From positions 1-8,077 of the forward strand of contig JAFGOU010000397.1 of assembly GCA_016926315.1 (NCBI GenBank): 8,077 nucleotides of DNA. The letters are read 5' to 3'. The notes under the pieces were generated by a model. It searched no databases, was not told the DNA's origin, and saw only the letters and a list, made by a program, of their open reading frames with translations. Position 1 is the first letter of the stretch. Each line of letters opens with the position of its first letter. The translations under genes and the position numbers were made by a program. This stretch comes from Chitinispirillaceae bacterium. Its GTDB lineage: Bacteria > Fibrobacterota > Chitinivibrionia > Chitinivibrionales > Chitinispirillaceae. This document shows positions 1-6,517 of the stretch, one piece after another.

Positions 1-254
1 GGGCGACAAAAAAAACACTGCTGGTAGAAAAAATAGAGTGCTATTCAGCCAGTAATATGCTGATTAAAACACTGGAATTTAAAGAAGTTAAAGATTTCGG
101 CAACGGGTTAAAGCGTCCATCGGTGATTGAAACGTATAGTTCTCTTTACAAGGGATACCGATCGATAATGATCTATGCCGGTGTAAAAGCGCGAAGTTTT
201 CCGGATGAAGCGTTTACCTTGAATTATCTGTCGAAACTGGGCGATCTTAAATGA
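1..254 (+). CDS. C-terminal part of LolA-like outer-membrane lipoprotein-sorting protein (TP0789-type), 5' end outside window
   Basis: The frame is open from the left edge (first whole codon at position 3), so the ATG at 57 is an internal methionine and not the start. About 83 residues remain. The pattern of an acidic/aromatic strand (VEKIECYSASNMLIKTLEF), then a strand around KRPSVIETYSSLYKGYRS, then the ending FPDEAFTLNYLSKL, matches the last strands of the LolA-like fold proteins annotated as outer membrane lipoprotein-sorting protein (PF17131, TP0789 type). In that family the closing DELFTxxYL motif is typical. These periplasmic proteins are thought to bind lipid or lipoprotein acyl chains and are often encoded next to an RND/MMPL exporter and a beta-barrel. 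Here the stop overlaps the start of the next gene (ATGA at 251-254), which implies translational coupling to the barrel gene. Family assignment is from remembered motif shape, with no search run. Confidence 0.75.
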   Translation, partial: ATKKTLLVEKIECYSASNMLIKTLEFKEVKDFGNGLKRPSVIETYSSLYKGYRSIMIYAGVKARSFPDEAFTLNYLSKLGDLK

Positions 255-1525
255 GGCATTTCCTGGTAATCATGCTGGCGCTTTGCTCTGCTTCATTGCC
301 GGGCGCTGAGGAATATTCCTTTGAGATTCCTGAGGACAAGGATGACGGTAAGCTTGAATGGAGCGGAAATCTTGACGGGAAATATTCCGTTCTTCGAATG
401 CAAACATCTTCTCCCCTGTACCGGCTTCAGTTCATGGGTCAGGACTTAGTATCGGAATGGCTTTCACAATACCGGCTTGATCTCTACATGAACGCTGATT
501 ATCAGACAAAGGACATGGGTTTTCATGTTAAAACGCATGGCACCCATTACAACGATGCAGGGACGGTTTTTGAGCTGTTTGAAGCGTACGGCAATTGGAA
601 TCTGTCCATCAATTCTTTTGTTCAAGCCGGCAAAAAAAGGTACAATTGGGGCAAGGGCTACGCCTTTAATCCTGTCGGATATGTCAATCCAAGGAAAGAA
701 CCTGAAAATCCGGAACTGGCGCAGGCCGGGATTTTATCCTTTAATTTTGAAACGGTCAAAAGTTTCCAATTCAATGGTCTGAAAACTTTCGCATTGACCG
801 GTGTGGTGATACCGCCCCGTGATCTGATCAACAACCGTTACGGACAGATTAAAAACACCGACATAGCTGTAAAAAGCTACCTTCTCATGTGGAATATCGA
901 CATCGACGTTATGGGGTACTACAGTAGAATAAACCCGATGCGGATCGGCGCGGACTTTTCAACCAATGTAAAGGAAAACATAGAAATTCATGGGGAGGCG
1001 TCATATTTTAACGATGCGTCAAAACATGCAATCGACAACAATGCTCTTTTGCGAACCGCGATGAACGGCTGCTCATATCTTATGGGATTCCGCTATCTGA
1101 ATAAGTGGAACACCACGATCATTGCGGAGTATTATCATAACGATGCGGGATTAACGCAAACGGAATATGAAAGCTATGTCGCTTTTATCCAAAACAGCGT
1201 TAACAGCCCCAACGAAGACCTGCAAAAAAAAGCGCTATCTTATAGCAAGATGTATTTCAACGGCAGCACAAAATTGCAAGACTACGCTTACCTCAAAATC
1301 AGTCAGCCCGAACCGTTTAACCTCCTCTATTTTACACCATCCGTTTTTACGATTGTTAATATCAATGACCATAGTTTACAAATGGCGCTATCTTTGAGTT
1401 ACAAACCCGTCGCTGATTTTGAACTCCTAATATGGCCGACATTGCTGTTAGGTGACGATGGCACCGAGTTTGGTTCCAAACAAGTTCAGCAACTGTTGGA
1501 TGTGTGGATGAGGGTATATTTTTAA
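251..1525 (+). CDS. outer-membrane beta-barrel protein (porin-like), 424 aa
   Basis: An N-terminal signal peptide (MRHFLVIMLALCSASLPGA, likely cut after A19) is followed by long alternating polar/hydrophobic stretches rich in aromatic residues. The protein ends in RVYF with a C-terminal Phe, the usual Bam-recognition signature of outer-membrane barrels. A motif at residues 127-160 (GKKRYNWGKGYAFNP, then PRKEPENPELAQAG) resembles the conserved WGxGYxFNP region of barrels encoded beside LolA-like/RND transporter genes. The start at 251 is chosen because ATG overlaps the upstream stop as ATGA and opens directly on the signal peptide; no strong Shine-Dalgarno is visible, in line with coupled translation. 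The likely role is an outer-membrane partner of an envelope lipid or lipoprotein export system whose other parts lie left of the window. The substrate is unknown. It is convergent with the ferredoxin operon and need not be related to it. Confidence 0.85.
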   Translation: MRHFLVIMLALCSASLPGAEEYSFEIPEDKDDGKLEWSGNLDGKYSVLRMQTSSPLYRLQFMGQDLVSEWLSQYRLDLYMNADYQTKDMGFHVKTHGTHYNDAGTVFELFEAYGNWNLSINSFVQAGKKRYNWGKGYAFNPVGYVNPRKEPENPELAQAGILSFNFETVKSFQFNGLKTFALTGVVIPPRDLINNRYGQIKNTDIAVKSYLLMWNIDIDVMGYYSRINPMRIGADFSTNVKENIEIHGEASYFNDASKHAIDNNALLRTAMNGCSYLMGFRYLNKWNTTIIAEYYHNDAGLTQTEYESYVAFIQNSVNSPNEDLQKKALSYSKMYFNGSTKLQDYAYLKISQPEPFNLLYFTPSVFTIVNINDHSLQMALSLSYKPVADFELLIWPTLLLGDDGTEFGSKQVQQLLDVWMRVYF

Positions 1526-1569
1526 GTGCCGATGAGGTTGATTACCCGCACACCCTGGCCTGCTGAGGG

Positions 1570-1704
1570 ATGAAAGATGAAAAAATGCAGGTGCTGATTA
1601 TCATTTCCGCGCTTTTGCCTTCATTGCATACCTCCAGAAGATTGGTTCACGCGGAGACGCGGAGACGCGGAGACTATCCCCCCATTTTTACCATTATCCC
1701 ATAA
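1570..1704 (+). CDS. doubtful 44-codon ORF with signal-like N-terminus, possibly a broken gene start
   Basis: Starting 44 bases after the barrel stop, an ATG preceded by GAGGG (very close, at 1565-1569) opens a 44-codon frame ending in TAA at 1702-1704. Residues 6-19 (MQVLIIISALLPSL) form a hydrophobic core like that of a signal peptide. The rest is translated from the GCGGAGAC repeat block and gives the low-complexity stretch HAETRRRGD. It could be the 5' end of a third operon gene that was cut off by insertion or expansion of the repeat, or a chance ORF. Nothing identifies a product. Confidence 0.2.
   Translation: MKDEKMQVLIIISALLPSLHTSRRLVHAETRRRGDYPPIFTIIP
1651..1674. repeat. GCGGAGAC tandem repeat, three perfect 8-bp units
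   Basis: Three exact head-to-tail copies of GCGGAGAC at 1651-1658, 1659-1666 and 1667-1674, preceded by TTCAC. The look, TTCAC followed by GCGGAGAC or GCRRAGRC octamers, is like dispersed intergenic octamer repeats seen in many environmental bacterial genomes (recollection, not a search result). A related ACTCACGCAGAG string occurs near 2010. Confidence 0.85.
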
Positions 1705-1762
1705 CCCAGCATAGCTGGATAAGAGTCTGTAGCTCACAAAATCTACGCAAAAAGAAGCCTTT

Positions 1763-1811
1763 CTCGAGCCTGCCCGCCGTCGCCGGAGCGCTTTGGCAGA
1801 GGCAGGTCGAG
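1763..1811. repeat. GC-rich imperfect hairpin
   Basis: The left arm CTCGAGCCTGCC (1763-1774) pairs with the right arm GGCAGGTCGAG (1801-1811) with a single bulged G at 1768. The 26-base interior is itself GC-rich and contains GCCGTCGCCGG and GCGCTTTGGC. No T-run follows on the plus strand, so it does not look like a standard rho-independent terminator. It resembles a small dispersed palindromic repeat element, but only one copy is in the window. Confidence 0.6.
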
Positions 1812-1920
1812 GGGTAAGTTTTCTTCACACACACTCTAACTCCCGACCTGTCGGCGCGCCTGATTTTTTCCATTGATCCTTTGTCGCCGACGGTCTCTCT
1901 CTTTCCTCTTTTTTTTCTTA

Positions 1921-1948
1921 TCCCTTGTCCCTTCTCCCTTCTCCCTTG
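1921..1948. repeat. TCCCTTS 7-bp tandem repeat in a polypyrimidine tract
   Basis: Four head-to-tail 7-mers: TCCCTTG, TCCCTTC, TCCCTTC, TCCCTTG. They follow a run of C/T (from about 1893) that includes CTCTCTCTTTCC and a T-run. It is a low-complexity tract, perhaps prone to slippage, with no function visible. Confidence 0.8.
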
Positions 1949-2156
1949 TCTTCATAAAATCACCCCTGCCGCTCCATAAAGCAAGCGTTTCACTCTGTTG
2001 CTAGGCAGACACTCACGCAGAGGGTAGTCACGTTTTATTTCTGATATTGATGGCCAGGAGGCATAATTTCGGCTGGGTACAGGTTTGGATCATGAAGTCC
2101 GTCATGGTGGGGTCGTCGGCGTTTTAGAAACCGAAGGGAATTCTTGTCGAACCCCT

Positions 2157-2660
2157 CTACCTCCCCATCCCCGCGACCCCGCCCATCGCCAGCCCGATCA
2201 GCGCGAGTGTAAGGAAGACGAGCGCCACGCCTGCAAGGCGGGATTTTGGCGCGATGTTGTGCAGCCTGGCGCCGATGCTTGCAAAGCAGAGGAGCCCGAG
2301 GCCGTAGCCGATCCAGAGTTCCAGGGTGGAAAGCAGGGGCGCAAGAAGCGATTGCTGGGGCGGTTTCCACCACGCGGCGGCGATCATGAGCGCGGCCATG
2401 GAGGCAAAAAAGAGAACGCTGTTCTCTTTTTCATGCGCGCGGCGGTTGATATGCGCATAGACCCGGTACATGACCAGCGCGGCGGCGGTTGACACGGTGG
2501 TGATAAGGAGCGGGAGCAGGAAATGGAGGCGCAACAGCGTGAGCAGTTGCGCCAGGAGGTGGTCGGTCAGGCTTGTGGCTGCCAGCAGGGGCAGGAGCAG
2601 GGCCCAGAGCAGGAATGTCCGGTGCTGGTGCGTGTGGGTGAAGAGATACATGCTCTCCAC
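2157..2660 (-). CDS. small membrane protein distantly like RnfA/RnfE (NqrD/NqrE family)
   Basis: 167 residues with about five hydrophobic segments (roughly 15-32, 48-65, 82-98, 112-130, 142-164). The C-terminal half resembles RnfA/RnfE: IGYGLGLLCFASIGARL followed by a short polar loop (HNIAPKSRLAGVALVFLTL) and LIGLAMGGVAGM parallels the family pattern of AAIRERL, ADVPxPFRG, then LALVTAGLMSLAFMGFxGL. It is shorter than the usual ~190 residues and apparently lacks one N-terminal helix. It also lacks the two intramembrane cysteines that bind an iron-sulfur cluster in RnfA/E; its only Cys is at 125. The N-terminus carries HTHQHR. The start is uncertain: GTG at 2660, 11 bases after the upstream stop, or ATG at 2651, with GGAG only 3 bases before that ATG. 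It is last in the operon, next to the polyferredoxin, which suggests a membrane role in electron transfer. The homology call is from memory of the motif. Confidence 0.6.
   Translation of the reverse strand: MESMYLFTHTHQHRTFLLWALLLPLLAATSLTDHLLAQLLTLLRLHFLLPLLITTVSTAAALVMYRVYAHINRRAHEKENSVLFFASMAALMIAAAWWKPPQQSLLAPLLSTLELWIGYGLGLLCFASIGARLHNIAPKSRLAGVALVFLTLALIGLAMGGVAGMGR
2407..2431. repeat. perfect 11-bp inverted repeat with A- and T-tracts, inside the Rnf-like gene
   Basis: AAAAAGAGAAC (2407-2417) and GTTCTCTTTTT (2421-2431) are exact reverse complements separated by a 3-base loop (GCT). Transcribed from either strand, this gives a short stem with a U-rich 3' arm, like a weak bidirectional intrinsic terminator. 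It lies in the coding sequence for residues near 77-85 of the membrane protein, so it may be chance or may cause partial termination in the last operon gene. Confidence 0.6.
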
Positions 2661-2671
2661 TATTTTTTGTA

Positions 2672-4264
2672 TTATTTTTCTTCCTCCTCTTCCTCCCTCT
2701 TATTCTCTTCTGCTTTTTCTTTCCTTAATCTCGCGATTTTCTCCCTTTTTTTATTAGAGATAAACGGTCCGGTCATTATTCTCCGTTCGCCATGCGACTG
2801 GAGGCGGATTGCGGGGACCGTGGAGACGGGGCAGAATGTTTCGCATTTTCCGCAGCCGATGCAGAGGTCCTTGTCGACAACCGGTCCCCGGCGCGTGATT
2901 TCTCCGAGGGTCTGCTCAACTTCGTCGATCGCCTGATAGGGGCAGCGCGTCATGCAGATGAGGCAGTGCAGTTCATTGCGCCATGCGAGGCAGCGGTCTT
3001 CGTCGATAAAGGCGGTGCCGATCTTAACAAACGGTTTATCGTTTTTGGACACGGGTCTGATCGCGACCGTGGGGCATACACAGGTACAGGCAGTGCATGA
3101 CGGTTCGCAATAACCGATCGACGGAACGAGCCGGGGCGTGTTCAGGCGGATAAGACCGTCGCCGAACCCGCACGGATTGAGCGCATGGTTGGGACATGCC
3201 TTTATGCATTCACCGCAGGCAATGCATCGTGTCAGAAACTCGGATTCGGGGAGCGATCCCGGCGGCCTGATCAGTTCGCCGGCTGATGCGGGAACCGCTC
3301 TACCGCCGCGGATCATGGGAGGCGCAACAATACCGGCGAGTATTCCAGCGATAAGGTGGCGTCGTACAAGGTTCGGGCCTTTGATTTCCTGCTTACGGGG
3401 TAGTGAAAAAGCGATGACACTGCACGCACGGGTATTGCTTGAGCAGAGCCCGCACAGGATGCATTCGGCGGTTGAGGTCATGGCAATGTTGTTGGGATCG
3501 ATCGCCCTGGTCGGGCATTGCCTGGTGGCGCATGAACGGCAGGAGTTGCATTTTTCATGGTTTATCCGGCGGTGCAGTATGGGAATCCTGCTTAAAATCC
3601 CGAAGAAAGCTCCGCTCGGGCAGACATACTGGCACCAGAACCTGCAGTCCCAGAACCCGCCGATGAAAACGGCAATGAAGAGGGCGGCGGCGACCAGGCT
3701 TCCGGGCATGGCGATATCGAGCGCGCGTAGGGGCGGAGCATCGTCGAACAGGGAAGAAGTTACGAACGCAGCGAAATTTTTTCCCTCAATCTCCAGGATA
3801 CGGTACGCCGGATCAATAATAAGCGTGATCATGCGCGTTGCGATGGAAATAGGATCCATAAAGAACGGGAAAAGCAAGCCGAGAATGGCGAGCGCGGTCA
3901 GAGCGGTAAGCAGTATATATTTAAGTCGCTGTAGATATTGGTGGGGTCGGCGTGATATGTGGCGCGCCTTGCCGATGATGAATTTGTCCGTAAAGTCAAT
4001 GGCCGCGCCCAAGGGGCAGACAAAGCCGCAGAAGACCCGTCCGAAGAGCAGGGTGACGATGGTCACTATCAGGGCGCCCCAGAGCATGGAATAGATAATA
4101 GTGCGGGAGGCGAGCGAGGTTAGCAGGGCGGTCAATGGGTTGAGCTGGAGGAACCATTCGCCGGGTGTTTTCTGCGCCAGCCCTTCGCGGTTGAAGTAAA
4201 AGAGAAACAGCACAAAAAGTGAAAAGAAGATGATCTGCGAAACGATTCTGATCTTCCGGGTCAT
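2672..4264 (-). CDS. NapH-NapG fusion: membrane-anchored polyferredoxin with six [4Fe-4S] motifs
   Basis: 530 residues. The NapH-like half (about 1-290) has four to five membrane segments. It carries the two cysteine loops typical of NapH/CcoG-type proteins, GRVFCGFVCPLGA (C79, C83) and CRFWCQYVCPSGA (C207, C211, C215), and two ferredoxin motifs (C239, 242, 245, 250 and C268, 271, 274, 281). A second hydrophobic segment at 301-318 opens with RRHLIAG, like a buried Tat signal. The NapG/MauM-like half follows, with four motifs: C347-350-353-357, C386-390-393-397, C425-434-437-441 (with the family's CLAW spacing) and C468-471-474-478. In Nap systems, NapH and NapG pass quinol electrons to the periplasm; here they are one chain and no nitrate reductase is present. 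The last 25 residues are Lys/Glu-rich and end in a run of Glu. The start is ATG with AAGGGAG 10 bases upstream, 22 bases after the permease stop. Confidence 0.9.
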   Translation of the reverse strand: MTRKIRIVSQIIFFSLFVLFLFYFNREGLAQKTPGEWFLQLNPLTALLTSLASRTIIYSMLWGALIVTIVTLLFGRVFCGFVCPLGAAIDFTDKFIIGKARHISRRPHQYLQRLKYILLTALTALAILGLLFPFFMDPISIATRMITLIIDPAYRILEIEGKNFAAFVTSSLFDDAPPLRALDIAMPGSLVAAALFIAVFIGGFWDCRFWCQYVCPSGAFFGILSRIPILHRRINHEKCNSCRSCATRQCPTRAIDPNNIAMTSTAECILCGLCSSNTRACSVIAFSLPRKQEIKGPNLVRRHLIAGILAGIVAPPMIRGGRAVPASAGELIRPPGSLPESEFLTRCIACGECIKACPNHALNPCGFGDGLIRLNTPRLVPSIGYCEPSCTACTCVCPTVAIRPVSKNDKPFVKIGTAFIDEDRCLAWRNELHCLICMTRCPYQAIDEVEQTLGEITRRGPVVDKDLCIGCGKCETFCPVSTVPAIRLQSHGERRIMTGPFISNKKREKIARLRKEKAEENKREEEEEEK

Positions 4265-4286
4265 GGGGACATTGCTCCCTTCGGCG

Positions 4287-5267
4287 CTATTTTAAGAAAA
4301 AGACATCGCCTTTTTTTGGATTGAAACGGAAATGATACCTGCGCAAGAAAGATACCGCATTCGCGATGCTGTCCTGGTGCATGGATCGATTGTTCGAAAT
4401 AATGATCACGAAACGCCCGGCTGTTCGCAGGGGAGCGCCGTTCTTGTCAGTAATGCCGTGCGGGTCGGTTATTATGTAGCAGGTGTCAGCGAACTTTCCT
4501 CCCGCACTGCCGACGTACACCTTGCCGGTCCGGTTTGAGGCGAGTGCGGACGCGCATCGCTCCGCCGCCAGGGAGTCCTTCATAATGACGTACATGGGCG
4601 TGTCGTCGAGCAGCGTAATGATGGGTCGCGGGTCGAAGCGGGTCATGGCGAGTTTATAGGTGATATACCCTGCGTTGCCTATGAACCAGAGGCCGACGCC
4701 GATGGCGGCGATTCGCGCGATGGTACGGAACAGTTTCTTGCGGCCGAGCATGCCGACAAATGAGAGCGGGACCAGGAATATGCTCGTACCGGCAAAAAAC
4801 GCGGCAAAGAAAAACATGCCGGCAACAGGGCCTGAAAGCGTAAAGGACCGGCTGAGTGCGAGGAGAAACGGGGGGCACACGTTAAGCCCGGTCACGATTC
4901 CCAGGAGCAGGGGCCACTCGGCGAAACGGCTCCATTTCGAAGGACGGCAATTGCCTTCGCATCCCCTGCTGCGTAGTGCCGAAACGATCAAGAACCCGGA
5001 AAAGAGAAGATAGGCGGTAATGGTGAAATAGTCCCTTTGCAGATCGGCAAACTGACGGCCGAACGCGCCGGCAATTGCGCCCACGAGTAGATACGTGATA
5101 AACCTTCCGGCCGAGAGTTCGAGCAGCGTGGTCACGTATCGGAGCGTGGTCCGGTTTTTTACCATGAGAAACGGCGCGTATACCGGTCCACACGTGGCAA
5201 GGCAGACCGGACCAGTGGCAATCCCCAGTGCAAACCCTTCGGCTAAAAAATGAAACGGTTCTACCAT
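4287..5267 (-). CDS. DsbD/TauE-SafE-type permease with paired cysteines and extra C-terminal domain
   Basis: 326 residues. Residues 1-205 form about six membrane helices. GPVCLATCGPVYAPFL (C22, C26) in the first and GLNVCPPFLLAL (C131) in the fourth match the two cysteine-proline motifs of the DsbD/CcdA transmembrane domain (the sulfite exporter TauE/SafE-annotated DsbD_2 type). A loop pair, CEGNC (C103, C107), lies between. In relatives such motifs carry reducing equivalents across the inner membrane. Residues 210-326 form a soluble alpha/beta-looking domain that I do not recognise (GKVYVGSAGGKFADTCYII, Cys 238 and 263). The start overlaps the barrel stop by seven bases (5261-5267) with no separate ribosome site, so it is probably translated by coupling. 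A thiol-reducing role for the ferredoxin operon, for example keeping exported cluster cysteines reduced, is inference; efflux of a small anion is the alternative. Confidence 0.8.
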   Translation of the reverse strand: MVEPFHFLAEGFALGIATGPVCLATCGPVYAPFLMVKNRTTLRYVTTLLELSAGRFITYLLVGAIAGAFGRQFADLQRDYFTITAYLLFSGFLIVSALRSRGCEGNCRPSKWSRFAEWPLLLGIVTGLNVCPPFLLALSRSFTLSGPVAGMFFFAAFFAGTSIFLVPLSFVGMLGRKKLFRTIARIAAIGVGLWFIGNAGYITYKLAMTRFDPRPIITLLDDTPMYVIMKDSLAAERCASALASNRTGKVYVGSAGGKFADTCYIITDPHGITDKNGAPLRTAGRFVIIISNNRSMHQDSIANAVSFLRRYHFRFNPKKGDVFFLK

Positions 5268-6517
5268 GCATTCAGGCCAGTATATATGCTGCTCCGTGAA
5301 GCAAAGAGCGGATGACGGTCATAGCTACGTAAGTTCCAACCGGTATAGAACTCCATCCGTGGTTTGAGGGAATACTGCAGTTCCAGCTTCATGTCGCTGC
5401 GATAAAAGCGCAAAGACGATTCGCCGGGTACAATGCTCATGAATCCCTCGAAACCCGGGGAGATGCCCAGGTGGGGAAAAAGCATGATCGTGCCGGCGAC
5501 CTTGGCGCCCTGACGCGGGAACAGGACGCCGGTGGTGCCGAAATAATCGAACCCCAGCATAGAATTGTTTTTAAAAAGTTTGTTGATCTGAGCTTGATAG
5601 AAAACTTTGTGGATTTGTTGCCCAAGTTCCATTCTTGCAAGCCCTTTAAGATAAAGGTTGCCTTTTTGCCTCTTGACAATCCTGCACGAGAGGTCGGTGG
5701 CGAGACCCGTGGCATAGGTATCCCCTTGCATGACGGCGCTCTGGAGCAGCCGCTCTCGGGCAAACCATTCAATCTGCATTTTTGACTTGAGCATCCGGTG
5801 GTCGCCCGATATTCCTCCCCAGAACCGGTTGATATCGTACCCATTGTATCCGGTTAAATCGTCCTTACGCAGCCAACCGGCATTAAGGCCGAAATCGTCG
5901 TTCAGAGAGAACGATCCGGCGATGTCAGTCCAGAGGTCGGATTCGTTATACCGGCCGAACGGCGGCGAGAGCGCTATAAAGGGTTGTGTATAGGGATCGC
6001 CGGGAATAAGCTTATACGTGAACCTGAACATGGTTGCTTTTGAAGAAATCTCCATGCGGGTATTTTCGTATTTCCAGGCGCCATTGACTGTATTGATCAT
6101 TTCCGGCAGATAGTACGCGCCCAAAAATTGACGGTAACAGGGCGTTGGAAAGGCCTGGGCATAGGGGAGTATTTCATTGGAAAATCCCGCCAAAAAAACC
6201 CCAATTAATTCATAATCAAGAATTCCAGCATAGAGATAATTATTAAAAGGTAGCTGATATTCGGGGAACAGGTTGGTATGGTTGGTTCCGCGCAGCCGGT
6301 AATCGAGCAGAAGCTGCGTACTCGTCGTTATGGTGCGACAGGCGGAAATCGTGGTATTCAAGAGCATGCCTTCGGAATTCCGTCCGGTGTCGATAAAGGG
6401 GTGGGGCTTTACCATAAAATACGCGGCTTTGCTTTCCAGTTGGATGATCGGTTCGACGGCCATGAGCGGAAATAGAAAACCAGTTGCCACGAACAGTACA
6501 ATGCAGAATTGCCGCAT
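5261..6517 (-). CDS. outer-membrane beta-barrel inside the ferredoxin operon
   Basis: 418 residues from the start chosen here. MRQFCIVLFVATGFLFPLMA is a good signal peptide, cut about after A20. The mature chain shows alternating, aromatic-rich beta strands with short polar turns, and it ends in GLNAW with the terminal aromatic residue expected of Bam substrates. The length would suit a barrel of about 16-20 strands. I do not recognise a family; similarity to MtrB-type sheath proteins is not evident by eye, and the only cysteines are isolated (for example in SACRTI, TPCYRQ, LSCRIV). An in-frame ATG at 6565 would add 16 residues and also has a Shine-Dalgarno; 6517 is preferred because the signal peptide then begins at residue 1. 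It is flanked on both sides by redox genes and overlaps the permease gene by seven bases, so a role as outer-membrane conduit or docking site for the exported ferredoxins is likely but unproven. Confidence 0.85.
   Translation of the reverse strand: MRQFCIVLFVATGFLFPLMAVEPIIQLESKAAYFMVKPHPFIDTGRNSEGMLLNTTISACRTITTSTQLLLDYRLRGTNHTNLFPEYQLPFNNYLYAGILDYELIGVFLAGFSNEILPYAQAFPTPCYRQFLGAYYLPEMINTVNGAWKYENTRMEISSKATMFRFTYKLIPGDPYTQPFIALSPPFGRYNESDLWTDIAGSFSLNDDFGLNAGWLRKDDLTGYNGYDINRFWGGISGDHRMLKSKMQIEWFARERLLQSAVMQGDTYATGLATDLSCRIVKRQKGNLYLKGLARMELGQQIHKVFYQAQINKLFKNNSMLGFDYFGTTGVLFPRQGAKVAGTIMLFPHLGISPGFEGFMSIVPGESSLRFYRSDMKLELQYSLKPRMEFYTGWNLRSYDRHPLFASRSSIYTGLNAW

Larger units (their letters stand above)
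1526..2156. other. gene-poor interval between convergent genes, with short repeats
   Basis: About 630 bases separate the stop of the plus-strand barrel gene from the stop of the minus-strand Rnf-like gene. I see no convincing gene. The interval contains a triple GCGGAGAC direct repeat (1651-1674), a GC-rich imperfect hairpin (1763-1811), a smaller inverted repeat CCGAC/GTCGG (1843-1854), a polypyrimidine stretch with four TCCCTTS units (1921-1948), and a 44-codon ORF of doubtful status (1570-1704). No clear rho-independent terminator with a U-tract was found for either flanking gene. Composition changes sharply along the interval, from balanced to GC-rich to pyrimidine-rich, unlike the flanking coding DNA. 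Confidence 0.7.

Noticed and set aside
1651..1674. CRISPR array
   Set aside because: The units are 8 bases long and directly adjacent, with no spacers and no cas genes nearby.
1763..1811. Rho-independent terminator for the barrel gene
   Set aside because: The stem is followed by GGGTAAG and not a T-run, and it lies about 240 bases after the stop codon.
2035..2373. 112-codon minus-strand frame overlapping the Rnf-like gene
   Set aside because: Its N-terminal part is a shadow of the membrane protein in another frame, and the rest has no recognisable feature. The frame has an Arg/Pro-rich composition typical of a chance ORF.
3138..4094. 318-codon open frame on the plus strand
   Set aside because: It is antisense to the polyferredoxin gene, whose cysteine motifs and membrane segments are unmistakable. 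The antisense product has no recognisable domain and is rich in Arg, Met and Ser as expected of a shadow.
2157..4264. A complete Rnf complex or a Nap nitrate reductase operon
   Set aside because: Only an RnfA/E-like and a NapH/NapG-like part are present. There is no RnfB, C, D or G, no NapA molybdoenzyme, and no NapB or NapC cytochrome in the window.
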